Below, piece by piece: positions 9,097 to 20,928 of a stretch of 64,000 nt of DNA; position 1 is the stretch's first letter; every line of letters begins with the position of its first letter. Where the stretch lies: the NCBI RefSeq assembly GCF_001417955.2, contig NZ_LKTM01000001.1, positions 372,001 through 436,000 of the forward strand. Direction: 5' to 3'. The translations under genes were made by a program, and so were the position numbers. The notes beneath the pieces are model-generated. The model did not search any database, was not told where the DNA came from, and saw only the letters and a list, made by a program, of their open reading frames with translations. Source of the DNA: Mycobacterium gordonae (GTDB lineage Bacteria > Actinomycetota > Actinomycetes > Mycobacteriales > Mycobacteriaceae).

Positions 9097-10620
9097 ATGA
9101 CTTCCGTGCAGAATTCACGCGTCACCGATCTGATCGAGGCCGCGGCCACCGAGGCGCCGGACGCGCGTGCGCTGGTCGTCACCGCCGACCGCGTCCCGAT
9201 CACCTACCGCGACCTGCTGCGCCTGGCCGACGATCTGGCCGCTCAACTCAGTGGTGCGGGCCTGGCGCCGGGGGACCGGGTCGCCTTACGGGCGGGCAGT
9301 AACGCCGAGTTCGTCGTCGCGTTGCTGGCAGCGTTACGGGCCGGCCTGATCGTGGTCCCGCTGGACCCGGCCCTGCCGGTTGCGGATCAACGCGCGCGTA
9401 GCGAAGCGGCCGGTGCCCGGGCGGTGCTGGTCGACGGCGAGGGTTCCGAGTGGTGGCCGGTTGCGGTGACGTCCGTGGACGGCGAGTGGACGGCCCAACT
9501 GAAAGCCTCGACTGAACCGGGGCCGGTGACGGACTCCCCGGCGGGACTGCACGACGACGACGCGATGATCATGTTCACCGGTGGCACCACCGGACTGCCC
9601 AAGATGGTGCCCTGGACGCACGACAACATCGCCGGCTCGGTGCGGGCCATCGTCGCGGGTTATCAACTGGGTCCGCGCGACGCCACGGTCGCGGTCATGC
9701 CGCTCTACCATGGCCACGGGCTGATCGCCGCCTTGATGTCCACTCTGGCATCCGGCGGCACGGTGTTGCTGCCCGCGCGGGGCAGGTTCTCGGCGCACAC
9801 CTTCTGGGACGACATCGACGCGGTGGGAGCGACCTGGTACACGGCCGTGCCGACCATCCATCAGATCCTGCTGGAAAGGGCTGCCGCCGCGCCGGCCGAA
9901 AGCCCCAGAGCGACATTGCGTTTCATCCGCAGTTGCAGCGCACCGCTGACGCCCGAGGTGGCCCGGGCGCTGCAGCTGGAGTTCTCGGCGCCCGTGCTGT
10001 GCGCCTTCGGGATGACCGAGGCCACCCACCAGGTGGCCAGCACGGGTATCGATCAGGAGGTCAACCCCGCCGTCTCCACCGGTCTGGTGGGCCGCTCCAC
10101 CGGGCCGCAGATCCGCATCGCCGGGAACGACGGGGCGCCCCTGCAGCCGGGTGCCGTCGGCGAAGTGTGGCTGCGTGGCGCCACCGTGGTGCGGGGTTAC
10201 CTCGGGGACCCGAAGATCACCGAGGCGAACTTCACCGACGGCTGGTTGCGGACCGGCGATCTGGGGACGCTCTCGGAGGACGGCGACCTCAGCATCCGCG
10301 GGCGGATCAAGGAACTCATCAACCGCGGCGGGGAGAAGATTTCGCCGGAGCGCGTCGAAGGAGTTCTGGCCACCCATCCGAATGTGTTGGAGGTGGCCGT
10401 GTTCGGGGTGCCGCATCCGATGTACGGCGAAGCCGTCGCGGCCGTCCTGGTGCCGCGGGGTTCCGCCCCGGGTGCCGAGGAGCTTACCGAGTTCTGCCGG
10501 GATCGGTTGGCGCCGTTCGAGATTCCCGCTACCTTCCAGCTGGCCGATGAATTGCCGCACACCGCCAAAGGCTCCCTGGACCGGCGTGCGGTGTCGGCCC
10601 GGTTCGGCCGGCCGGAGTGA
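9097..10620 (+). CDS. fadD7: Acyl-CoA (oxalate-CoA) ligase, AMP-binding family
   Basis: ANL-superfamily adenylating enzyme of 507 aa. It has the P-loop MFTGGTTGLPK (about residues 152-162), the A5-type CAFGMTEATHQ, GWLRTGDLG (A7) and the C-terminal IKELINRGGEKISPE hinge with the catalytic Lys in HTAKGSLDR. It corresponds to Rv0119 (fadD7). In plants and fungi the closest functional family is oxalyl-CoA synthetase (AAE3), and its divergence from oxalyl-CoA decarboxylase makes oxalate the most likely substrate: oxalate to oxalyl-CoA to formyl-CoA. Substrate is inferred from context; general fatty acyl-CoA ligase activity is the fallback. The 3' end lies 12 bp from the convergent fusA2. Confidence 0.88.
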   Translation: MTSVQNSRVTDLIEAAATEAPDARALVVTADRVPITYRDLLRLADDLAAQLSGAGLAPGDRVALRAGSNAEFVVALLAALRAGLIVVPLDPALPVADQRARSEAAGARAVLVDGEGSEWWPVAVTSVDGEWTAQLKASTEPGPVTDSPAGLHDDDAMIMFTGGTTGLPKMVPWTHDNIAGSVRAIVAGYQLGPRDATVAVMPLYHGHGLIAALMSTLASGGTVLLPARGRFSAHTFWDDIDAVGATWYTAVPTIHQILLERAAAAPAESPRATLRFIRSCSAPLTPEVARALQLEFSAPVLCAFGMTEATHQVASTGIDQEVNPAVSTGLVGRSTGPQIRIAGNDGAPLQPGAVGEVWLRGATVVRGYLGDPKITEANFTDGWLRTGDLGTLSEDGDLSIRGRIKELINRGGEKISPERVEGVLATHPNVLEVAVFGVPHPMYGEAVAAVLVPRGSAPGAEELTEFCRDRLAPFEIPATFQLADELPHTAKGSLDRRAVSARFGRPE

Positions 10621-10632
10621 CGTCGCCGACGA

Positions 10633-12780
10633 TCACACCGTCGTCTTCACCCGGGCCGCGGCGGATTCGGGCATCGGCTCATAGCGGGCGAACGACCGGG
10701 TGAACGACGCGGCCCCGTGCGCCAGCGAGCGCAGGTCGATGGCGTAGCGGGTCAATTCGACCTGCGGCACTTCGGCCTTCACCAGCGTGCGCTCATGGCC
10801 GGCGGTGTCGGTCCCCAGCACGCGGCCCCGGCGGCCGGACAGGTCACCCATCACCGCGCCGACGTAGTCATCGGGAACCAGCACGGAAATCTCGTCGATC
10901 GGCTCGAGCAGGATCACCTTCGTCGCCGCAGCGGCCTCGCGCAGCGCCAGGGAGCCGGCCATCTGGAATGCGAAGTCCGACGAGTCGACGCTGTGTGCCT
11001 TGCCGTCGAGCAGGGTCACCCGGATGTCGACCATCGGATAGCCGGCGTGCACACCCTTTTCCATCTGCGCCCGGACGCCCTTCTCCACGCTGGGGATGAA
11101 CTGGCGCGGCACCGCGCCGCCGACCACCTTGTCCACGAACTCGAAGCCGGTGCCCTCCGGCAGCGGTTCCACCTCGATGTCGCACACCGCATACTGGCCG
11201 TGGCCGCCGGACTGCTTGACGTGCCGGCCGTGCCCTTTCGCCTTGCCGCCCAGCGTCTCTCGCAGCGGCACCCGCAACTCGACGGTGTCCACGGTGACCC
11301 CGTAGCGGCCGGCCAGGGCTTCGAGCACGACGCCGACGTGCGCCTCGCCCATGCACCAGAGCACCACCTGATGTGTCTCCGGGTTCTGTTCGATGCGCAG
11401 GGTCGGATCCTCGGCGGCCAATCTCCCCAACCCGACCGAGAGCTTGTCCTCGTCGGTCTTGGCGTGCGCCTGGATGGCGACCGGCAACAGCGGTTCGGGC
11501 ATCGTCCACGGCTTGAGCACCAGCGGTTCGGACTTGTCCGACAGCGTGTCCCCGGTTTCTGCCCGGCTCAGCTTGCCGATCGCGCAGATGTCGCCGGCCA
11601 CCACGGCGGACGCGGGCCGTTGCTGCTTTCCCAGCGGGAACGACAGCACCCCGATGCGCTCGTCCTCGTCATGGTCGGGGTGGTTGGCGCCATGCCCGTT
11701 AGAGGGGCCGAAGAACGACGAGAAGTGGCCTGACACATGGACGGTCGCGTCCGGCTTGATGGTGCCGGAGAACACCCGGACCAGGCTGACCCGCCCGACA
11801 TACGGGTCCGACGTCGTCTTGACCACTTCGGCGAGCAGTGGTGCGTCGACGTCGCAGGCCAATTCCTCGTGGGTGGCGCCCTGCGGCGTGAACACGTCCG
11901 GAAGCGGGTGTTCGCGCGGCGACGGGAAACCCCGGGTGGCGACCTCCAGCAGTTCGTGGGTGCCCACCCCGGTGCTGCTGCATACCGGGATCACCGGAAA
12001 GAACGACCCGCGGGCCACCGCCTTCTCCAGATCCTGGATCAGGACCGATTCGTCGATCACCTCGCCGCCGAGGTAACGCTCCATGAGCGACTCGTCCTCG
12101 GACTCCTCGATGATGCCCTCGATCAGGCTGCCCCGGGCCTCTTCGATGCGGTCGGCTTCGGAGGTGTCGGGCGCCGACTCGGTGCGCTTACCGTCGGCAT
12201 AGTTGTACTGGGTCTGCGACAGCAGCCCGATCAAGCCGTCACCGGCCGGCAGGTACAACGGTAAGACCTTGTCGCCGAACGCGTTCTGCGCGGCATCGAG
12301 CGCCTCGGCATAGTTGGCGCGGGCATGGTCGAGCTTGGTGACCACCACCGCACGCGGCATCCCGACCTGGCTGCACTCCTGCCACAGCGACTTGGTGGGT
12401 TCGTCGACACCTTCGTTGGCCGCGATGACGAACAGGGCGCAGTCGGCGGCGCGCAGACCGGCGCGCAGCTCACCGACGAAGTCGGCGTATCCGGGTGTGT
12501 CGACGAGGTTCACCTTGACGCCGGCGTGCGACAGCGACGCCACCGCGACGCCGACCGACCGTTGCTGGCGGATCTCGGCGTCGTCGAAGTCGCAGACCGT
12601 GCTGCCGTCGGTGACCGACCCGGGCCGTGACAACACGCCGCCCGCAACCAGCAGGGCTTCGATGAGGGTGGTCTTGCCGCCGCCGGAGGGCCCGACCAGC
12701 ACGACGTTGCGGATACCGTCCGGACCGGTTGCCGTGGGGGCCGTACCTGCGCCCGGGGATCCGCTCACTCTGTCGGCCAT
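10633..12780 (-). CDS. fusA2: Elongation factor G-like translational GTPase (FusA2/EF-G2)
   Basis: EF-G paralogue of 715 aa, matching Rv0120c. G1 loop GPSGGGKTT (about 30-38), G3 DTPGY and G4 TKLD, where canonical EF-G has NKMD; this substitution is typical of the EF-G2 group. Domains II to V follow, with GGHGQYAVCDIEVEPL in domain IV. The canonical fusA sits in the rpsL-rpsG cluster elsewhere, so this is the second copy. M. smegmatis EF-G2 was reported to bind GTP but not to support translocation, so the cellular role is unclear. It ends tail-to-tail with fadD7. Confidence 0.9.
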   Translation of the reverse strand: MADRVSGSPGAGTAPTATGPDGIRNVVLVGPSGGGKTTLIEALLVAGGVLSRPGSVTDGSTVCDFDDAEIRQQRSVGVAVASLSHAGVKVNLVDTPGYADFVGELRAGLRAADCALFVIAANEGVDEPTKSLWQECSQVGMPRAVVVTKLDHARANYAEALDAAQNAFGDKVLPLYLPAGDGLIGLLSQTQYNYADGKRTESAPDTSEADRIEEARGSLIEGIIEESEDESLMERYLGGEVIDESVLIQDLEKAVARGSFFPVIPVCSSTGVGTHELLEVATRGFPSPREHPLPDVFTPQGATHEELACDVDAPLLAEVVKTTSDPYVGRVSLVRVFSGTIKPDATVHVSGHFSSFFGPSNGHGANHPDHDEDERIGVLSFPLGKQQRPASAVVAGDICAIGKLSRAETGDTLSDKSEPLVLKPWTMPEPLLPVAIQAHAKTDEDKLSVGLGRLAAEDPTLRIEQNPETHQVVLWCMGEAHVGVVLEALAGRYGVTVDTVELRVPLRETLGGKAKGHGRHVKQSGGHGQYAVCDIEVEPLPEGTGFEFVDKVVGGAVPRQFIPSVEKGVRAQMEKGVHAGYPMVDIRVTLLDGKAHSVDSSDFAFQMAGSLALREAAAATKVILLEPIDEISVLVPDDYVGAVMGDLSGRRGRVLGTDTAGHERTLVKAEVPQVELTRYAIDLRSLAHGAASFTRSFARYEPMPESAAARVKTTV

Positions 12781-12915
12781 GACAATCCTCCAGTTCTCCC
12801 GGGGTGCCGCCGACTCCCGTACGCGGCGTGATCCAGCCCACAGGACGCAAGGGCAACTTTTCTCTCAATGGCGGCCCCGCACAAGGGTCGGCCGTGCCCC
12901 TGTGTCACTGCGAAG

Positions 12916-13314
12916 TCAGGCGTGCCAGCCCGACCAGCGCGTCGCGGTTACGGCGATCACCGGGCCGTCCAGCGAAACGGATTGGTACTGCGGGTATTTC
13001 GCGCTCAGCAACCGGTAACCGGTGCGCAAGGCGTCGCCGTCGGCCGCGACGGTGGCAATGCCGTCCACCCGAATCCACCACAATTGCGTCCAATCCGGCG
13101 CATAGTGGTCGACCAGCAGGCTCACCGCCGGGTTTTGCTCGATGTTGGCCAGCCGGCGCAGTTGCTTGGTCTTCTTGGGCTTGGCATCGACCGCGGTATA
13201 GATGACGTCTCCGTCGACGGCGAAGACCACCGGAACCAGGTGCGGCGTGCCGTCGGGCCGCACGGTGGCCAGCCGCGCTACCGGCGATCCAGCGAACCAC
13301 GCCCGGGTGTCCAC
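12916..13314 (-). CDS. PPOX-class F420-dependent flavin/deazaflavin-binding protein
   Basis: Split-barrel (pyridoxamine 5'-phosphate oxidase-like) protein, 132 aa, corresponding to Rv0121c. It opens with [26 protein letters not shown], the substrate and cofactor edge of the barrel, and carries [21 protein letters not shown]. Such mycobacterial proteins usually bind cofactor F420 rather than FMN and reduce biliverdin, quinones or similar molecules. The substrate cannot be read from sequence. It precedes fusA2 on the same strand by 135 bp and could share its transcript. Confidence 0.82.
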   Translation of the reverse strand: MDTRAWFAGSPVARLATVRPDGTPHLVPVVFAVDGDVIYTAVDAKPKKTKQLRRLANIEQNPAVSLLVDHYAPDWTQLWWIRVDGIATVAADGDALRTGYRLLSAKYPQYQSVSLDGPVIAVTATRWSGWHA

Positions 13315-13336
13315 GCAACCAGCCTAGAACCGCCGC

Positions 13337-13370
13337 AAAGGCCGGTGATGTGAGTCACCACCGGCCTTTT
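13337..13370. terminator. 11-bp-stem hairpin upstream of PPOX gene
   Basis: Perfect inverted repeat AAAGGCCGGTG (13337-13347) and CACCGGCCTTT (13359-13369), loop of 11 nt, followed on the plus strand by TTTT. It has the form of an intrinsic terminator but lies between two divergent genes, where none is expected. The loop region also offers a competing inner stem (GGTGA with TCACC). It may be the remnant terminator of a lost gene, or a leader hairpin for the PPOX gene that starts 23 bp away. Confidence 0.5.
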
Positions 13371-13537
13371 GGATTAGGCCGTCGGCGGGTCCGTCGGCTT
13401 AGGCTGCATTTGACTCGATGCCCATTTGACCCGGACCCGATCCGGCATTTCGCCGAATTGGTGCCTGACCACCGTTTAAATGGGTATCTGGATTACGGTG
13501 GTACCGACAACGGAGCCGCCGCCCGGACCTTACGGCT

Positions 13538-13545
13538 GGGATAAT
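13538..13545 (+). promoter_or_regulatory. Extended -10 promoter of pepA
   Basis: TG-G-GATAAT matches an extended -10 element (TGnTATAAT), with a start point expected near 13552, about 25 nt ahead of the pepA ATG. No good -35 hexamer is visible, which is tolerated by extended -10 promoters. Confidence 0.4.
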
Positions 13546-13577
13546 TGACTATTCACCCGACGCAGGAGGTATACCGG

Positions 13578-14642
13578 ATGAGCAAATCGCGCCACCGTTC
13601 ATTCAGGTGGTCATGGCTGGTTGCCGTCATGGCCGTCGTGGGAATGGTCTCCGGACTGGGTCTGGCAACTCCGCCGGTGACCGCGCACGCGGCGCCGTAC
13701 AAGCAGTACCCGTCGGTTCCGCTGGACCCGTCGGCGCTTGTCGGTCAGGTGGGCCCCCAGGTGGTCAACATCAACACCAAGCTGGGCTACAACAACGCGG
13801 TGGGCGCCGGTACCGGCATCGTCATCGACCCCAACGGCGTCGTGCTGACCAACAACCACGTCATCTCGGGAGCCACCGACATCAGCGCCTTCAGCGTCGG
13901 CGACGGCCGCACCTACGGCGTCGACGTGGTCGGTTACGACCGCACCCAGGACGTCGCGGTGCTGCAGCTGCGCGGAGCGGGCGGCCTACCCACCGCGTCC
14001 ATCGGCGGCGGCGTCAGCGTCGGTGAGCCGGTCGTGGCGATGGGCAACACCGGCGGCCAGGGTGGCACCCCGCGCGCGGTGGCCGGCAAGGTGCTGGCCG
14101 TCAACCAGACCGTCCAGGCATCGGACTCCCTGACCGGGGCCGCCGAGACGCTGAACGGACTGATCCAGTTCGACGGCGCGATCCAGCCCGGCGATTCCGG
14201 CGGACCGGTGGTCAACGGCGCCGGTCAGGTGGTTGGCATGAACACCGCGGCCACCGAGAACTTCCAGATGTCACAGGGCGGTCAGGGCTTCGCGATTCCG
14301 ATCGGAACGGCGATCAGCATCGCCAACAACATCCGGTCCGGTGGCGGTTCGCCCACCGTGCACGTCGGCCCGACGGCCTTCCTCGGACTCGGCGTCGTCG
14401 ACAACAACGGCAGCGGTGCCCGCGTCCAGCGGGTCGTCGCCAACGCTCCCGCCGCGGCCGCCGGGATCTCCAACGGCGACATCATCACCGCACTCGACGG
14501 GACGCCGATCAACTCGGCCACCGCGATGTCCGATGCGCTCAACGGCCACCACCCGGGCGACATGGTCTCCATCAGCTTCACCTCGAAAACCGGCGTCGCG
14601 CGCACCGAGAACGTCACGCTGGCGGAGGGCCCCCCGGCCTGA
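13578..14642 (+). CDS. pepA: Secreted HtrA/trypsin-like serine protease PepA
   Basis: Exported serine protease of 354 aa, corresponding to Rv0125 (Mtb32A). The signal peptide runs to about residue 38 (AHA-A). The trypsin-like domain carries the triad His94 (TNNHV), Asp125 (DRTQDVAVL) and Ser207 (GDSGGP). A C-terminal PDZ domain (about 265-350) includes FLGLGVVDNNGSGARV and GISNGDIITALDG. ATG 13578 has AGGAGG 8 nt upstream; an in-frame ATG 33 nt earlier lacks a site. It lies 110 bp upstream of treS on the same strand. Substrates unknown; the protein is a known human T-cell antigen in M. tuberculosis. Confidence 0.93.
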   Translation: MSKSRHRSFRWSWLVAVMAVVGMVSGLGLATPPVTAHAAPYKQYPSVPLDPSALVGQVGPQVVNINTKLGYNNAVGAGTGIVIDPNGVVLTNNHVISGATDISAFSVGDGRTYGVDVVGYDRTQDVAVLQLRGAGGLPTASIGGGVSVGEPVVAMGNTGGQGGTPRAVAGKVLAVNQTVQASDSLTGAAETLNGLIQFDGAIQPGDSGGPVVNGAGQVVGMNTAATENFQMSQGGQGFAIPIGTAISIANNIRSGGGSPTVHVGPTAFLGLGVVDNNGSGARVQRVVANAPAAAAGISNGDIITALDGTPINSATAMSDALNGHHPGDMVSISFTSKTGVARTENVTLAEGPPA

Positions 14643-14752
14643 TCGAGTCAATTCATTTGGCGCTGGCCGTGATTCACGGTGAGGTTCGGAGTCAGGTGGC
14701 TTCGGGTGATTCTTAACCAGGTGCGTCGGGTACCCGTGGCATCGTGGATTTG

Positions 14753-16542
<1,790 letters not shown>

Positions 16543-16546
<4 letters not shown>

Positions 16547-17904
16547 CCCGCCCGACGATGCCCGCAAGCCTGCCCTGGGCGGACTGGCTTCCGCAGCAAC
16601 GCTGGTATGCCGGCCGCAACCGGCAGCTCTCCACCGCCGATGTGTCAGTGGTGGTGCCGTTACGGGAGAACCTGGACGTGGTGCTGGTCGACGTCGGTTA
16701 TGCCGACGGCTTCACCGAGCGCTACCAGGTGATCGTCGGCTGGGACACCGAGCCGGTCACCGAATACAGCACCCTGGCGACCATCGGTTCGGTCGAAGAC
16801 CACACCGCGTTCGACGCGCTGTACGACCCGTCGGCCGCCAAGTTCCTGCTCTCGCTGATCGACTCCGCGGCGGTACGGGGCGAATCCGGCAATCAGATCA
16901 GGTTCGCCAAAGAGCCCGACGTGAAACTGCCGCTGGACGCCTACCCCCGGGTGTCCGACGCCGAGCAGAGCAACACCAGCGTGATCTTCGACCGGGCGCC
17001 GTGCGCCATCTTCAAGGTGTTCCGCCGCGTCAGCCCCGGCATCAATCCCGACATCGAGCTCAATCGGGTGCTGGGCCGGGCGGGGAATGTCCACGTGGCC
17101 AAGTTGTTCGGTGCCTACGAGCTGGGTTCGCCCGGCGATCCGGACGCGTCGTCGCCGCTGGGCATGGTCACCGCGTTCGCGGCCAACGCCGCCGAAGGCT
17201 GGGCAATGGCCACCGCGAGCGTGCGCGACCTGTTCGCCGAGGGCGACCTCTACGCCCACGAGGTCGGTGGAGACTTCGCCGGCGAGTCCTACCGGCTCGG
17301 CGAGGCGGTGGCGTCCGTGCACGCCACGCTGGCCGAGACGCTGGGGACATCGCAGACCACGTTCCCGCTGGACCATGTGCTGACGCGGCTCAGCGCTGCC
17401 GTTGCCGCGGTGCCCGAACTCGAGCAGTATGCGGCGACGATCCAAGAGCGGTTCGCCAAGCTCGCCGACGAGCAGATCACCGTGCAACGCGTGCACGGCG
17501 ATCTGCACCTGGGACAGGTGCTGCGGACGCCGGAGAGCTGGGTGCTGATCGATTTCGAAGGCGAGCCGGGCCAGCCGCTGGCCGAACGGCGGGCGCCCGA
17601 CTCACCGCTGCGCGACGTGGCGGGGGTGTTGCGGTCCTTCGAGTACGCGGCGTACGGGCCGTTGGTGGAGAACGCCGCCGACAAGCAGAAGGCGGCGCGG
17701 GCCCGGGAGTGGGTCGAGCGCAATCGCACCGCGTTCTGTGACGGGTACGCGGCCGCGTCCGGAATCGATCCGCGTGATTCGGCGCTGCTGCTGGCGGCTT
17801 ATGAACTCGACAAGGCGGTGTACGAAACGGGCTACGAGGCGCGGCACCGTCCCACGTGGCTGCCGATACCGCTGCGGTCGATCGCCCGGCTGACGACGGC
17901 CTGA
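16543..17904 (+). CDS. mak: Maltokinase (Mak/Pep2)
   Basis: ATP-dependent maltokinase, 453 aa, making maltose-1-phosphate from TreS-derived maltose. An N-terminal cap domain with [18 protein letters not shown] is characteristic of Mak. The aminoglycoside-phosphotransferase-like C-lobe has the catalytic loop VHGDLHLGQ and the metal site [11 protein letters not shown] 16543 overlaps the treS stop and has AGGAGG 5 nt upstream. In several actinobacteria TreS and Mak form a heterooctamer or are fused; here they are separate but coupled genes. Confidence 0.95.
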
Positions 17905-17952
17905 CCCAAGCTCGGCCGCGCCGTCGGCTCCGGTCTCTGGGAGCATGCTCGT

Positions 17953-18633
17953 GTGCAGAAAGAGATGTACGACAGCGAAGCCAGACTTGCCTGGGTGCTG
18001 GCCGCGTTGGCCGGGGTGCTCGGGGCCACCGCCTTCACCCACTCCGAGGGGTATTTCGTCACGTTCATGACCGGCAACGCACAGCGTGCCGTGCTGGGCG
18101 TGTTCCGTGACGACGTGACGTTGTCGTTGAGTGCGGGCACGCTGCTGCTGTGTTTCGTGACCGGCGTGATCGTCTCCTCGGTGTGCCGCCGCCGGTTCTG
18201 GGCGGAACACCCGCACGGCCCCACCGTGCTGACCACGTTCTGTCTGGTGTTCGCCACCGGCCTGGACATCGTGCTGGGCGGCTGGGAGCAAACCCTGCTG
18301 GATTTCGTGCCGATCATGTTCGTGGTCTTCGGCATCGGTGCGCTGAACACTTCCTTCGTGAAAGACGGTGAAGTGTCGGTGCCGCTGAGTTACGTGACCG
18401 GCACGCTGGTCAAGATGGGCCAGGGCATCGAGCGCCACATGGCCGGCGGGAAAATCGAGGACTGGTTCGGCTATTTCATGATGCTCGCGACGTTCATGCT
18501 GGGCGCCGCGATCGGGGGCGCGATCAGTTTGGTGGTCAGCGGCACCCAGATGCTCGGTGTCGCCGCGTTCGTCTGTGCGGTGACGACCTGTTACACCTAC
18601 CTGCACGCCGATCGGCGCGGGTTGCTGGATTAG
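17953..18633 (+). CDS. DUF1275 (YoaK-like) membrane protein
   Basis: Polytopic membrane protein of 226 aa with six or seven hydrophobic helices. Family-typical signatures are FTHSEGYFVTFMTGN in the first helices and GIGALNTSF followed by VPLSYVTGTLVKMGQGI. DUF1275 members are proposed transporters, but no substrate is established. The start is a GTG with GGGAG about 10 nt upstream; an ATG five codons in is possible. It lies between the trehalose operon and fbpC where H37Rv carries a membrane protein gene (Rv0128), though I cannot confirm orthology. It ends at a convergent terminator. Confidence 0.8.
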   Translation: MQKEMYDSEARLAWVLAALAGVLGATAFTHSEGYFVTFMTGNAQRAVLGVFRDDVTLSLSAGTLLLCFVTGVIVSSVCRRRFWAEHPHGPTVLTTFCLVFATGLDIVLGGWEQTLLDFVPIMFVVFGIGALNTSFVKDGEVSVPLSYVTGTLVKMGQGIERHMAGGKIEDWFGYFMMLATFMLGAAIGGAISLVVSGTQMLGVAAFVCAVTTCYTYLHADRRGLLD

Positions 18634-18642
18634 TTGGGCTGT

Positions 18643-18738
18643 AAAAAGGAACATCGGCAGCAGCGCTGGCCGGGTGCGCTGCTACCTTCCAAAAAGGAAC
18701 ATCGGCAGCAGCGCTGGCCGTTGCGCTGCTGCCGATGT
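18643..18738. repeat. Duplicated terminator between DUF1275 gene and fbpC
   Basis: A 30-bp sequence starting AAAAAGGAACATCGG occurs at 18643-18672 and again, identical, at 18691-18720, offset 48 bp. The fbpC-proximal copy forms a perfect 16-bp stem (18699-18714 with 18723-18738, loop of 8 nt). Read on the minus strand it is followed by TTCCTTTTT, a good intrinsic terminator for fbpC. In the distal copy the second arm has drifted (GCGCTGCTACC), leaving a weaker stem. The short plus-strand reading frame across it is a by-product of the repeat. Confidence 0.8.
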
Positions 18739-18758
18739 GGTCTCTGGGACTGCGGTGG

Positions 18759-19874
<1,116 letters not shown>

Positions 19875-20016
19875 TCAAGCCCGTCGCGGCCGTAGAACTT
19901 TGTCGCGGTCTGCTAACGATTGGGATTCGGCCCCGAGACCCGTCGTCGTGGTCACTATCGGGTAACGAAAGGCCACCGGAAAGGCATCGCTGTCTTCCCG
20001 TCCGGCAACGAATGCG

Positions 20017-20928
20017 CTAGGCGACCAGCCGACGCAAAAACGTTGACGCCGTGATGATCCCGACAATCGGCGCCAGCACCAGCACGATGACGTCCGCGAG
20101 GTGGAACGGGGTGCCGATCAGCAGCGCGCGCAGCACGTCGACCTCGTAACTGAGCGGGTTGACCTTACTCAGTGCATGCAACCAGCCGGGCATCACATCA
20201 ACCGGATACAGCGCGTTGGACGCGAAGAACAAGGGCATGGTGATGGCCTGGCCGATGCCCATCAATCGATCGCGGTTGCGTACCAGGCCGGCCAAAGTCA
20301 TTGACAGGCAGGCGAAGAACGCGGCACCGAGCATGACGGCGGCCATCGCGCCCAGAATCCGCAGCGGATTGACGGTCAGTCCGATGCCCATCGCGTAGGC
20401 CAGTGCCAGCACGCCGACGACCTGGGCCACCGACCGCACACCGGCCGCGAACGACTTGCCGGTGATCAGCGCCGACGCCGGCGCGGGTGTGACCATCAGC
20501 TTCGCCAGGACACCTGAGTCGCGGTCCCAGATGATCTGGATGCCATAGAAAATCGAGATGAACAGCGCCGACTGGGCGATGATCCCCGGCGCCAGAAACG
20601 CCTGATAGGACACGTTGCCGGTGTCGATGACACGCAGGTGGCTGAACGTGGTGCCGAAGATCAGCAGCCATAGCGCGGGCTGCACCATCCGCATGACCAG
20701 CTCGGTCCGGTCGTGCCGCAACTTCTGCAATTCCACGATCGCGAACGCGCCGACGCGGCTCAATGTTGCTCTGGCTCTGTCCAATCCGTGCGGAGCGCGG
20801 ACCAGATCGACGGTATGCGGGTGGGTGTGATCAACCGACACGGCGAGCAACCCTTCTGGCGGAACGGATTTGACGGATGTCGGCGGCGTCGTCGGTGAGG
20901 CCGGTTGCCGAGTAATGGCGGAAGACAT
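20017..20928 (-). CDS. ABC-2 type exporter permease (DrrB-like)
   Basis: Membrane subunit of an ABC-2 exporter, 303 aa from the ATG at 20928. About six hydrophobic helices follow a charged N-terminus: QPALWLLIFGTTFSHL, then ITKS-like cytoplasmic loops, and MPLFFASNALYPVDVMPGWLHALSKVNPLSYEVDVLRALL, which is typical of daunorubicin-resistance permeases. The first 98 bp overlap the upstream ATPase gene. A GTG at 20841 would reduce the overlap to 11 bp and give 274 aa, a more usual length. It is third in a marR-ATPase-permease operon. Likely exports a lipophilic compound or lipid; substrate unknown. Confidence 0.87.
   Translation of the reverse strand: MSSAITRQPASPTTPPTSVKSVPPEGLLAVSVDHTHPHTVDLVRAPHGLDRARATLSRVGAFAIVELQKLRHDRTELVMRMVQPALWLLIFGTTFSHLRVIDTGNVSYQAFLAPGIIAQSALFISIFYGIQIIWDRDSGVLAKLMVTPAPASALITGKSFAAGVRSVAQVVGVLALAYAMGIGLTVNPLRILGAMAAVMLGAAFFACLSMTLAGLVRNRDRLMGIGQAITMPLFFASNALYPVDVMPGWLHALSKVNPLSYEVDVLRALLIGTPFHLADVIVLVLAPIVGIITASTFLRRLVA

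Noticed and set aside
13350..13544. 64-codon plus-strand frame ahead of pepA
   Set aside because: No ribosome site, starts inside the hairpin loop, basic low-information sequence; the pepA promoter overlaps its end.
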